Notes under the pieces: model-generated
The model's input: only the letters and a program-made list of their open reading frames with translations
The model's database searches: none
What the model was told of the DNA's origin: nothing
Shown: positions 53,350 through 64,000 of the stretch, piece after piece
Numbering within the stretch: position 1 is the first letter of the stretch
Layout: the number at the start of each line of letters is the position of its first letter
Position numbers and translations under genes: made by a program
Origin: Nansenia antarctica
Lineage: Eukaryota; Chordata; Actinopteri; Argentiniformes; Microstomatidae
Assembly: GCA_963989245.1 (NCBI GenBank)
Contig: OZ022342.1
Span: 47,871,910 to 47,935,909, forward strand
Direction of reading: 5' to 3'
DNA: 64,000 bases

Positions 53350-53350
<1 letters not shown>
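52893..53350. other. No gene seen
   Basis: Unique sequence with a C-rich patch at 53275-53302. Confidence 0.5.

Positions 53351-53352
<2 letters not shown>

Positions 53353-53407
<55 letters not shown>
53353..53407. repeat. (GA)n microsatellite
   Basis: About 55 bp of GA. An opposite-strand-type CT tract lies 80 bp further on, so the two could pair as an inverted repeat. Confidence 0.95.
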
Positions 53408-53412
<5 letters not shown>

Positions 53413-53482
53413 CTATTGTAATGTATTCTGAATGAACCTCCTCAGAGTTGATTGAATTAATTTCCTTGCCCAATTTCCTTCC

Positions 53483-53592
<110 letters not shown>

Positions 53593-53834
53593 TCTAACAG
53601 GCAATACTCTTATTTTTTGGAATAATCTAGAATGCAGCTGAATTAGGCAATTGGGCCAGTTTCGACAGTAACATCTCTTTTTAAAAGGAGGATGAGTAAG
53701 TCAACTGAAACCCTAGCGAGAGGACGTCTGTTTCAGTTTCCTGCTGCTCCTCCGTCTCACGTCTCGCACTGCGCAGATGTTACCATCCTCTGAGACACTG
53801 ACCCACTTCTCAACTTTCAACTCTCCCTGACTCC

Positions 53835-53837
<3 letters not shown>

Positions 53838-53896
<59 letters not shown>
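53838..53896. repeat. (GT)n microsatellite
   Basis: About 59 bp of GT. Confidence 0.96.
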
Positions 53897-53899
<3 letters not shown>

Positions 53900-53989
53900 C
53901 ATTCTCTCTCTATCAGATCCTAGGGAAAACATCCCACCCCCTCACCCTCGGTCATGACTGATCTCCGGAACGCATTCTCTATCCGAAGG

Positions 53990-54800
53990 TGTACGTTTCA
54001 TCCTGTTCCTTAGTTTATGTTTTCCTTGTTTCATGTTTTATTCATGTTGATGTTTTATAGTTTGTTTCTGTTCCTCTTTTGTTTTATTTCACTTATCTCT
54101 CCTTTCTAGAGCGTTGCTACCTGCCCTTGTGTGTTTCCCGCCTGTGGGATCGTCTACCCCACCCTGATTGGTTCACCTGCTCCTCATCATCCTTCCCTGT
54201 CTATTCGTGAGCTTAGAATTATAAGGTTCTATCTCCGTTTAGGGTAGTTCAGAGATATTGAGTGTCAATGTTTTTACATTCCATTATGTTTTGTGAGATG
54301 GAACCTTTGTGTTTTATGACTTACTAACTAAAAAATGTAACATTTAAAAAAAATAACACCACACAGGCATTAATAAACACCTAATGGATCAGATTATGTA
54401 AAAAACAAAATTTTGACAAAAATGGAGATAGAACCTTATAATTCTAACGTCACGTATTTAGTCTGTGCATCCCTCTTCCTCTGTGCCAGTTTCACATGGT
54501 ACCTTTACGTCCCAGCAATCCACTAGTGTTACGTTTTCCTGCTTTTTGATCTCTGTGTGTTATTTGAGTTTGCCTTTTTTGCCCTACTCCTTATCGGATA
54601 TCTGAGTACTTCTTTGAACTGACTACCTGTGTACCGAACCCTTACTGGAATACATGCCTTTCATCTGACTGACTGCCTGTGAACCGATCCCTTGTGAAAG
54701 TAAAGACTATATTCTCCATTGAAGATTCTTGCCTGTGAGTCGTGCGTCCGTGTGTTGAGGTACTCCGGTCGTGATCGCCCCTCCTGCAGATACCACTCGT
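53990..54800 (+). mobile_element. Old repeat, LTR-like, unclassified
   Basis: T-rich block with GCCTGTGGGATCGTCTACCC, CACCCTGATTGGTTCACCTG, TTGATCTCTGTGTGTTATTT and GTAAAGACTATATTC. These phrases recall a common fish LTR or MITE-type repeat (from memory). Ends are not defined. It is split by the MITE at 54206-54454; removing that restores CTATTTAGTCTGTG. Confidence 0.4.
54206..54454. mobile_element. MITE with about 31-bp terminal inverted repeats
   Basis: The left end CGTGAGCTTAGAATTATAAG and the right end pair as inverted repeats with two mismatches. The core 24 bp (54213-54236 against 54424-54447) is perfect. TATT flanks both sides (54202-54205 and 54455-54458), consistent with a 4-bp target duplication. 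No coding capacity. Superfamily not assigned. Confidence 0.8.
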
Positions 54801-55017
54801 GACCGTTCCTATAATAGACTACAGGTCAATTTGTCTGACTCATAGGCAACATCTCCTATGCATGCACAGCCTCACTTTTATGAGTAGCACTATGATCATT
54901 GCTATGCACAGTATTTCGGTACAGTATTTAATCCACCCTGCTCAGACTCCATCACGCTCTCTTGCATTTAAAACCTAAATCATTATCTCACTCTAGGTCT
55001 ACACCTCATCCTGTTCC

Positions 55018-58000
55018 TTTCCTCTCCTCTCCTCTCCTCTACCTCCTTCCTCTCCTCTCCTCTCCTCTCCTCTCCTCTCCTCTCCTCTCCTCTCCTCTCC
55101 TCTCCCTCTCCCCTCCTCTCCTCTACCTCCTCTCCTCTCCTCTCATCTACCTCCTCTACCTCCTTTCCTCTCCTCTCCTCTACCTCTTTTCCTCTCCTCT
55201 CCTCTACCTCTTTTCCTCTCCTCTCCTCTCCTCTACCTCCTCTCCTATCCTCTCCTCTACCTCCTTTCCTCTCCTCTCCTCTACCTCTTTTCCTCTCCTC
55301 TCCTCTACCTCCTTTCCTCTCCTCTCCTCTCCTCTCCTCTACCTCCTATCCTCTTATCTCCTCTCCTCTCCTCTCCTCTCCTCTCCTCTCCTCTCCATTC
55401 CTCTCCTCTCCTCTCCTCTCCTCTCCTCTACCTCCTTTCCTCTTCTCTCCTCTCCTCTACCTCCTCTCCTCTCCTCTCCTCTACCTCCTTGCCTCTCCTC
55501 TCCTCTCCTCTCCTCTCTCACTCTCCTCTCCTCTCCTCTACCTCCTTTTCTCTCCTCTCCTCTCCTCTCCCTCAACCTCCTTTCTCTCCTCTCCTCTCCT
55601 CTCCTCTCCTCTCCTCTCCTTCCTCTCCTCTACTCCTTTCCTCTTCTCTCCTCTCCTCTACCTCCTCTCCTCTACCTCCTCTCCTCTACCTTCCTTTCCT
55701 CTCCTCTCCTCTACCTCCTCTCCTCTCCTCTCCTCCTCTACCTCCTCTCCTCTCCTCTCCTCTCCTCTCCTCTCCTCTCCTATCCTATCCTCTCCTCTCC
55801 TCTACCTCCTTCCTCTCCTCTACCTCCTCTCCTCTCCTATCCTCTCCTCTCCTCTCCTCTACCTCCTCTCCTCTCCTCTCCTCTCCTCTCCTCTCCTCTC
55901 CTCTCCTCTCCTTTCCTCTCCTCTACCTCCTCTCCTCTCCTCTACCTCCTCTCCTCTCCTCTACCTCCTCTCCTCTCCTCTCCTCTCCTCTCCTCTACCT
56001 CCTTTCCTCTCCTCTCCTCTACCTCCTTTCCTCTTATCTCCTCTCCTCTCCTCTCCTCTCCTCTCCTCTCCTCTCCTCTCCTCTCCTCTCCTTTCCTCTC
56101 CTCTACCTCCTTTCCTCTTCTCTCCTCTCCTCTACCTCCTCTCCTCTACCTCATTCCTCTCCTCTCCTCTCCTCTACTCTCTCCTCTCCTCTACCTCCTT
56201 CCTCTCCTCTACCTCCTCTCCTCTCCTCTACCTCCTCTCCTCTCCTCTCCTCTCCTCTACCTCCTTTCCTCTCCTCTACCTCCTCTCCTCTCCTTACCTC
56301 CTCTCCTCTCCTCTCCTCCCTCTCTCCTCTCCTCTCCTCTCCTTTCCTCTCCTCTACCTCCTCTCCTCTACCTCCTCTCCTCTCCTCTCCTCTCCTCTCC
56401 TCTCCTCTACCTCCTATCCTCTCCTCTCCTCTCCTCTCCTCTCCTTTCCTCTCCTCTCCTCTCCTCTCCTCTCCTTTCCTCTCCTCTACCTCCTTTCCTC
56501 TTCACTCCTCTCCTCTACCTCCTCCCTCTACCTCCTCTCCTCTACCTCCTTTCCTCTCCTCTCCTCTCCTCTACCCTACCTCCTCTCCTCTCCTCTACCT
56601 CCTCTCCTCTCCTCTCCTCTCCTTTCCTCTCCTCTCCTCTCCTCTACCTCCTTTCCTCTCCTCTACCTCCTCTCCTCTCCTCTCCTCTCCTCTCCTCTCC
56701 TCTCCTCTCCTCTCCTCTACCTCCTCTCCTCTCCTCTCCTTTCCTCTCCTCTACCTCCTCTCCTCTCCTCTACCTCCTCTCCTCTCCTCTACCTCCTCTC
56801 CTCTCCTCTCCTCTCCTCTCCTCTACCTCCTTTCCTCTCCTCTCCTCTACCTCCTTTCCTCTTATCTCCTCTCCTCTCCTCTCCTCTCCTCTCCTCTCCT
56901 CTCCTCTCCTCTCCTCTCCTCTCCTCTCCTCTCCTCTCCTCTCCTCTCCTTTCCTCTCCTCTACCTCCTTTCCTCTTCTCTCCTCTCCTCTACCTCCTCT
57001 CCTCTACCTCCTTTCCTCTCCTCTCCTCTCCTCTACCTCCTCTCCTCTCCTCTCCTCTACCTCCTTCCTTCCTCTCCTCTCCTCTACCTCCTCTCCTCTC
57101 CTCTCCTCTCCTCTCCTCTACCTCCTTTCCTCTCCTCTACCTCCTCTCCTCTCCTCTCCTCTACCTCCTCTCCTCTCCTCTACCTCCTCTCCTCTCCTCT
57201 CCTCTCCTCTCCTCTCCTCTCCTTTCCTCTCCTCTACCTCATTTCCTCTTCTCTCCTCTCCTCTCCTCTACCTCCTTTCCTCTCCTCTCCTCTCCTCTCC
57301 TCTCCTCTCCTCTCCTCTCCTCTCCTCTCCTCTCCTCTCCTTTCCTCTCCTCTGCCTCCTCTCCTCTCCTCTCCTCTCTTCTCCTCTCCTTTCCTCTCCT
57401 CTACCTCCTTTCCTCTTCTCTCCTCTCCTCTCCTCTACCTCCTTTCCTCTCCTCTCCTCTCCTCTCCTCTACCTCCTCTCCTCTCCTCTCCTCTACCTCC
57501 TCTCCTCTCCTCTCCTCTACCTCCACCTTCTTTCCTCTCCTCTCGTCTCCTCTCCTCTACCTCCTCTCCTCTCCTCTCCTCTCCTCTACCTCCTTTCCTC
57601 TCCTCTACCTCCTCTCCTCTCCTCTACCTCCTATCCTCTCCTCTCCTCTGCCTCCTCTCCTCTCCTCTCCTCTCCTCTCCTCTCCTCTCCTCTACCTCCT
57701 CTCCTCTCCTCTACCTCCTCTCCTCTCCTCTCCTCTCCTCTCCTCTCCTTTCCTCTCCTCTGCCTCCTCTCCTCTCCTCTCCTCTCCTCTACCTCCTCTC
57801 CTCTCCTCTCCTCTACCTCCTCTCCTCTCCTCTCCTCTACCTCCTATCCTCTCCTCTCCTCTGCCTCCTCTCCTCTCCTCTCCTCTCCTCTCCTCTCCTC
57901 TACCTCCTCTCCTCTCCTCTCCTCTCCTCTCCTCTCCTCTCCTCTACCTCCTATCCTCTCCTCTACCTCCTCTCCTCTCCTCTCCTCTCCTCTCCTCTCC

Positions 58001-58234
58001 TCTCCTCTACCTCCTTTCCTCTCCTCTACCTCCTCTCCTCTCCTCTCCTCTCCTCTACCTCCTATCCTCTCCTCTCCTCTGCCTCCTCTCCTCTCCTCTC
58101 CTCTCCTCTCCTCTCCTCTCCTCTCCTCTACCTCCTATCCTCTCCTCTCCTCTGCCTCCTCTCCTCTCCTCTCCTCTCCTCTACCTCCTATCCTCTCCTC
58201 TACCTCCTCTCCTCTCCTCTCCTCTCCTCTCCCC
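55018..58234. repeat. CCTCT pentanucleotide satellite, about 3.2 kb
   Basis: Almost pure pyrimidine strand of CCTCT units, punctuated by CTACCTC (every 20-80 bp) and TTTCC, TTATC or GCCTC variants. It is not a gene: the 1,122- and 952-codon frames exist because the pentamer has no stop in any plus frame. Larger duplicated blocks are visible, for example similar runs near 55870-56110 and 56740-57000. Confidence 0.98.
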
Positions 58235-58773
58235 CCATGTCCATCCCAGATGAGCCCACTTTGGCTCCAGCCCAGCAGGACCCGGCCCTGGCCTGGCTTT
58301 GGTTCACTCAGGATGTTGGAGGCTCAGTAACTAAGGGAGGTAACTAAGAGGTCAGTGTTCGATATTCCCATTTCCGTTGCCTCAGGCGTGTCATGTGTTT
58401 TGTTCCCTGGGAGCATGCTAGTGTGTGTGTGTGTGTGCGTGTGTATGTGTGTGTGTTCCACATGCCCCAGGCTTCTGACTCTTTTGCATTTCCCATTTGC
58501 ATCTTAAACCATGGATATCTTCTGAAAAGTAATACTGTATTTCTTATAAAAAGATAACATTTAGTTTCCCTAAACATTTTCTTTAACTCAAAAGACCAGG
58601 TCAAAGGTCAAAAACATGGCAGCGTGTCTCTCTCCACTGCAGGCCTCTAATCCAGTCTGTCCTGGGGGTTTAGGTCATGCATGTTACGCCCATGCCCTGA
58701 GAAACTAGAGTGGAATGTTAATTGACCAAGAAATCACAGTGTGTTTCTTTCGAGCTGCAAAAGACTTGGAGCG

Positions 58774-58839
<66 letters not shown>

Positions 58840-60324
58840 ACACACACACACACACTCACATCTGCCTCTTTCAAAAGCCCTCCAGGCTACCGTTTCACCC
58901 AAAGATGGAAATTCCAATAGCCACGTCTCAGATGCAAATCAGCCTGTAGATGCTGCAGAGAAGGGTTAGCGAGGACGACCAGAGGTTACAGTTTAACCCT
59001 GTTCGCTAATGCAGTCGTGTACAGACAGCTCCGGAGTTTGGAACAGTTTTCTCACCGTTATTTCCATTTTCCACACTAAACATTCTAATGGCTCAACATT
59101 ACTATTCAGGAGAACACCTTTTTCATTCTGCTCTGGAAAGGTAACAACTTCCTGGATGTTGGTATTCACCGTCATACGATTTCTACTGTTGTTCTCCTGC
59201 TTTTTCTTTTCACCACAGTTTTCCAGTGAAGCAAAACAGATGTAACACCCCAGAAATAAAATATATGAGGAATAAGAATAACTACCTTCTGGCCCTGTGC
59301 TAGCTACCTCCCTCAGGCTCGCTCCCATTGCCTATATGAGAACAGGCTTGAGTGAGTAAAGCCTTGCTTACACATTAATGATAGCTCACATGTCCTCCGA
59401 GGGGGAATATAGGCACTGTGTGAACTGGCTGTGACTCACCCTGTGTTCACATCCCAGTCCCAAAACAACACCCATGCACTATGGGAGAAGACCCAGGAGG
59501 GCACGGTGGTGGTGTTGTTTGGTACCACGAGGATACTCTACTACGAATAGTTTAGTCTTTCGAAACAGATCACTCTAGTCCCCAAAATGGCAGACTCCAA
59601 CAACTCACTCAAAGTGGAACCAAAACAGGAAAAAAAAGGGGAACATGGAGAGGGCAGGAGTCTCAGGAGCTAACACGTGGTGAGGAACAGTCATCCTGAT
59701 CCCACAGTCGTCCGAGCGCTGACACAGAAAGAGTCACAGTGCCACAGACCCTCTCTAGTCCTCCGCTTACATCCTAATCCCAACCCCCTCCCCCACCCCC
59801 CTTCTTTCCCCCCCCCCCGCTGTCGGCCTCTCTGTAATAATCACTCACACATGTTTTGGGAAAAAGAAGCCTGGGGCGGTACACACTAGCGGCACCCAAA
59901 CAAAGACTGGTCTGGTGATTAATCCCCCGCAGAAACAGACCTCAGAACAGACATGCTGTATGAGGCTTCACACAGACCTCTCTGATCACTCGGCTGATTG
60001 GCCTCTGAGCGACGGAAACAGACCCCCCTCCCCCTCCCCCTCCCCCTCCTCCTCCTCCTCCTTCTCCTCCTCACCTCCCCCAGATCCACAGCTCCCATTC
60101 ATAAAAAATAAAAATAAAAACCTGTGAGAGAGTGAGAGAGGCCTTTTCCGGTGGGAAGGGAGCTTGTTACGGACGGTATCAAGCCCGCGGAAAAGCAGGC
60201 CCTCTCGGCTCTCTCTCTTGAGAGTTCTAGAAAAGGACCCACGAATCCCCTACTAAACCGATAAAACACAAGGCAGGAAGGGAGGGAGGAGTTGACGGAA
60301 TGGTCAATGGAGTGGTGAAACGGC
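58235..60324. other. No gene seen
   Basis: Unique sequence. GT tract at 58422-58455, CA tract at 58777-58857. Short frames only. Confidence 0.5.
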
Positions 60325-60560
60325 CCACACACACACACACACATCCCAGCCCCCCCCCCCCCACACACACACACACCCAGTCCCCCCCCCCCCACACACA
60401 CCCAGTCCCCCCCCCCACACACACACCCCCCCTCCCCCCCCCACACACACACACCCAGCCCCCCCCCCCACACACACACCCAGCCCTCCCCCACACACAC
60501 ACCCAGCCCCCCCCCCCGCCACACACACACCCAGCCCCCCCACACACACACACACCCAGC
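60325..60560. repeat. C-run and CA alternating array
   Basis: Repeated pattern of C8-12, then (CA)4-6, then CCCAG, unit about 25-35 bp, seven or eight units. It produces spurious Gly/Val/Cys- or Pro/His-rich frames. Confidence 0.92.
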
Positions 60561-61025
60561 CCCGTCTCTGAGGAGGCCAGACGCGGATGCCTCGTACCCG
60601 TTCTGATTGTGTTGCCAATTGCCAGAGGTCAGAGGGTCTTTAAGCAGCAGCCTCTCTCACCCGTAGCTCACCCGAGCGTATCGGCTCCACGTGTCGCCCA
60701 CCGGGACCTACTGTCATCTGCTCATTAGCCCCCCCCCCCCAGGCTGCCAGGGTGCCCATCTCTCCTATTCTAAACAGCGTGGAGGGGGAGGGGGGCGGGG
60801 TTACATGGACTAAGAGGGAGGGAGGTTCTGAATTCTCAATACTCATACACAGTAGTCTGGCTGAGCCAATGGGCTTGTGTCTTCTGTCCCCAGCAGTGTG
60901 TGTGTTTGTGTGAGTGTGTCCATGTGGAGGCTTTTGTTTGTTTGTGTTTGTTGTTTGTGTGTGTGTTTGTGTGTGTGTGTGTGTTTATGTGAGTGTATCC
61001 TTGTGCAGGTTGGTTGGTTGTTTGT

Positions 61026-61027
<2 letters not shown>
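60561..61027. other. No gene; interrupted GT tract
   Basis: GT-rich with TTTGT interruptions at 60895-61027. Confidence 0.6.

Positions 61028-61081
<54 letters not shown>
61028..61081. repeat. (GT)n microsatellite
   Basis: 54 bp of uninterrupted GT. Confidence 0.96.
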
Positions 61082-61083
<2 letters not shown>

Positions 61084-62109
61084 TTGAAGCGTGGGAGGCT
61101 GTGCGTCACACACACGCCAGTGACAGCCATTGTGTGGCTCTGGGAGATGATGGTTATTCATCAGCTCGGCTTTCATCTGGTGAACCAACTCATAAAAGGA
61201 ACATTTGCATGTGATGTGCTGCGTGTGGCTGCCGCCCAAACGCTGCAGGTTAGCAAGTCCATAGATGAAGGAGCGTGACCAGGATGTCGTCCTCATTAAA
61301 GGCCACTTGCTCGAATTCATTACATCCACTACACTTGTATGTATGTAATGTATGTACCGAAATCTAGGTGTAATTGCAGTATACAGAGTAGATTGTCCTA
61401 CAAAGACACTTAGATTTAGATTTAGTAATCAAAAAATAATTTGCAGATTCGGTGGAGAGTTTTGTCTATTAAACTGCGAAGGGATTTTGACACACTAAAA
61501 AGTACTCCAATCACTTTTGTTTTCTTTGAAGGAAATAGGAACACAAATGTGACAGTCTGATCATTTGGTCCGCATGTCGGCAACCGATCAAAATGCTCAT
61601 ACTTTTCTTTTGAAACACGGAACTACGTTTCAACGTTGTTGAGAATCACAACAAAAACTCTCTAGTCAAGCCAAACTACTGCAATGCAATGGATTGGGTG
61701 AGTAATCCCCACTGCTATAACACTACTTTATATTGTTAGCAGGCTCACGAAACAAGCTGTGTTCGTTGACGAGCGATGTGTCATTGATTTTCAACAACGC
61801 GGAAATGTATTCAAATTTTTCGAAAGAAAAGTCTGATCATTACATCAGATCCCGACATGAGGAGCTAAGCATTAGAATGTGTCACAAACAGAAAGTCACT
61901 TTATCGTGCTGGGAATCAACTAGTGTGTAACAGTGAACATGGAGGAAGACCTGGGTCACCTGTTGGGTCCTCAGAGGGAGCTGGAGTGGACTATGGTATT
62001 GGGAGGTCTAAATTATTCACTGTTCCATACAGTATGTCTCTGGAACCTGTCAGGGGCGTTAATATTTGATCAGCTCTCTCTGTGGCAGTGTTGATGGATG
62101 ACCCCTGAC

Positions 62110-62111
<2 letters not shown>
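61082..62111. other. No gene seen; candidate conserved block
   Basis: A unique block at 61130-61320 (CTCGGCTTTCATCTGGTGAA, AAACGCTGCAGGTTAGCAAG) resembles conserved non-coding sequence. The rest is ordinary. Confidence 0.4.
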
Positions 62112-62179
<68 letters not shown>

Positions 62180-62222
62180 TGTGTGTGTGTGCATGCGTGT
62201 GTGTGTGAGAGAGTGTGTGTGT
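62112..62222. repeat. (GT)n microsatellite, interrupted
   Basis: GT at 62112-62176, then interrupted GT to 62222. Confidence 0.95.
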
Positions 62223-63496
62223 GTGCATCAGCATCGTTAATCAGGCTAACAAGAGTGGGACAGAGAAAGAGTTAGAGAGAGAGATAGAGACGGGGGGGGG
62301 GGGGGGGTGTCTGAGGGTAACTCATCCAGGCCTTCTCAGGGCAGAACAAGTTCTCCTGTTAGAACTCATTCCACCAATCCCTCCTCCACAGACGTTCCTA
62401 AATAATACAGCAGTGATCGGATGAATAATTCAAAACCGAAACTTCACCTGTCAGTAAACATTACCTGCTGATTCAGACTGATCTGGATTATGTGTGATGG
62501 GGGGGGGGGGGGGGATACAAGAGTGGTGACTGATGAACACTGAGAGACACATGGAATCGTTTAATATGATGTTTCTCATGGGTTAGGTGGTAAATGTGTG
62601 GGTAGCAATGTATGCTGGGATACATATTGGGCCAGGGGGGGCCGGGGCCGTGCCTAGGGGTGGTCCTCTGTGGCTTCAACAGCTTGTTAGCGTTAGCCTA
62701 CGCCACGGCTGTGACATCCAGTGTGTGGGAGGGAGATTATCTGTCGTAGGTGTTAGTCCTATGATCCCAGACCGAGAGGGCTGTGTGAAGCCAGCGTAGG
62801 GGTATCAGGTGATATCAGGGGTCACATCTACCTCTGATTGGCATTCGCCCCCCCTGATCCGCTTCAGTCTAGCGCCAACTGGTTTTTATCCCCTCAATCC
62901 GGCTTGGGTTTCCTCCAAAGAAATGCCGTTTGTTATGACAGCGGGGAAAATATTTTCTCAGGGTTTTATGAGAAGCACATTTTGCCACCTACCTTCTGAA
63001 ATAAAAACGGTGAGTGCTGATTGATAGAGACAGTGTAGCATATAGGAAGACAGACTGCTATAAACGTATGATGTATAGATGTTGTAAAAGAAAATGTGTC
63101 TTTTCCCATAAAATGTGACGTGGTTGCTTTGAGAAGCCATTCATCGATTTATGATCTGACGTTCATGTCCCTGTCATCTGCGATATAGCACAAGCGGTAT
63201 GAAAACACCCCATTTCTATCGTGTCACCCTACCAATAAGACCTCTCTATAGATACCTTCCGTAATCCTATCTCCTATCTCCCATGACATCACTCTGTCAA
63301 TCATGTGTCTCTAGGCTGGATCCTGTGACTTAGAGAAGAAGAGCTGGACCCCAACAACATGTTGCCGGCGTATTCCGTTGAGACTGGTCATTACTTATTT
63401 ACGTTACTTATTATGATAGTGTTTTTGTTCATGTGTATTGGATGCTGCAATGCCAATGTTGTGGAACTGAAGGCAAAGTATTTTACTCTTGTGTAC

Positions 63497-63498
<2 letters not shown>
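62223..63498. other. No gene seen
   Basis: G runs at 62293-62307 and 62500-62513. No supported coding frame. Confidence 0.5.
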
Positions 63499-63529
<31 letters not shown>

Positions 63530-64000
63530 GCTTAGATTTATATAGCGCCTTTCTCAAACCCAAGGATGCTTAACAGATTTCATAGACAGACAGTCAGACA
63601 GACAGAACAGAAAAACAAAGCAAAGAAACAAAGACAACGAGAGTGACAAAACTAGACTAGGGGCCAAAGGCCTTGGAGAACAGGTGGGGTTTTGAGGGCT
63701 GATTTAAAAGTGTCCAGGGTAGGGGCATTGCGGATCACTGTGGGGAGAGAGTTCCAGAGGGTGGGAGCTGCCACACTGAAAGCTCTGCCCCTGAAGGTCC
63801 GTAGGTTGGTGCGGGGGGTGGAGAGTAGGCCCGTGCCTAGGGACTGCAGGTTCCGGAAAGGGGTGTGTTGACAGAGAAGGTCAGTGAGGTACTGGGGGGC
63901 GCAGGCGTGGAGGGATTTGTAGGTGAGGAGGAGGATTTTGTACATGATGCGGGACTTGACCGGAAGCCGGTGGGGGTGAATGAGGGTGGGGGTGATGTAC
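63499..64000 (-). mobile_element. LINE 3' part, family E, (ATT)n tail, off right edge
   Basis: On the minus strand it ends in an ATT tail (plus AAT at 63499-63529) after GGCGCTATATAAATC, preceded by a 3' UTR with a short GACA repeat and the C-terminus of the ORF. Confidence 0.85.
63652..64000 (-). pseudogene. LINE ORF2 C-terminus, partial
   Basis: Open to the right window edge (at least 115 codons). Contains RLPVKSRIMYKILLLTYKSL, PQYLTDLL and APTLWNSLPTVIRNAPTLDT, the typical end of a fish LINE reverse-transcriptase protein. The catalytic RT part would lie beyond the window. Open so far as visible, but likely a truncated copy. Confidence 0.8.

Noticed and set aside
54962..58347. Open frames of 1,122 and 952 codons
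   Set aside because: They are translations of the CCTCT satellite. The pentamer lacks stops in all three plus frames, and the peptides are only Ser/Leu/Pro repeats.
60227..60728. Gly/Val/Cys- and Pro/His-rich frames on both strands
   Set aside because: Translations of the alternating C-run and CA array.

Overview
This window is vertebrate, almost certainly teleost fish, chromosomal DNA. The one unmistakable host gene is a complete single-exon coding region for ENC1 (ectoderm-neural cortex 1, BTB-BACK-Kelch). Genes have spliced exons, long CA/GT, CT and AT microsatellites are everywhere, and fish-type mobile elements fill the gaps (CR1/L2-like LINEs, tRNA-derived SINEs, a hAT transposon, BEL/Pao and Ty3/gypsy retrotransposons). 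I cannot name the species.

Left third (1-26.7 kb). Two host genes appear to run in opposite directions from a shared promoter region. The minus-strand gene is predicted from three phase-compatible exons (7712-7695, 1001-514, 167 off the left edge); its acidic N-terminal region resembles that of fish zinc-finger proteins. The plus-strand gene has a probable untranslated first exon starting near 10.56 kb, then exons at 19243-19290, 19889-20245, 21171-21371, about 24861-26255 and 26596-26614. It encodes a charged coiled-coil protein ending in an acidic repeat. All proposed junctions keep frame, but the large exon carries two apparent frameshifts. A 2.25-kb hAT transposon (8104-10355) sits between the two 5' ends, and a LINE carrying a copied piece of that hAT interrupts the first exon. 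The introns hold a 38-bp minisatellite, four copies of one LINE family with a CATT tail, a decayed BEL/Pao element (14580-18578) with a LINE nested in it, and an almost complete second LINE (21376-24750).

Middle (26.7-44.5 kb). A 50-bp minisatellite is followed by a structurally complete, apparently young Ty3/gypsy retrotransposon on the minus strand (28747-33281). Its two 236-bp LTRs read as identical, gag and pol are open, the overlap contains a canonical -1 frameshift heptamer in the correct register, and primer-binding and polypurine sites are visible. Next comes enc1 (36079-37848, 589 codons), with a splice donor 52 nt after the stop and a candidate 3' UTR exon at 41516-44520.

Right third (44.5-64 kb). 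I see no protein-coding gene. It is a gene-poor flank of enc1 with several unique, AT-motif-rich blocks that look like candidate conserved non-coding elements, one tRNA-derived SINE, a MITE nested inside an older repeat, many microsatellites, a 3.2-kb CCTCT pentanucleotide satellite (55018-58234), and the end of another LINE at the right edge.
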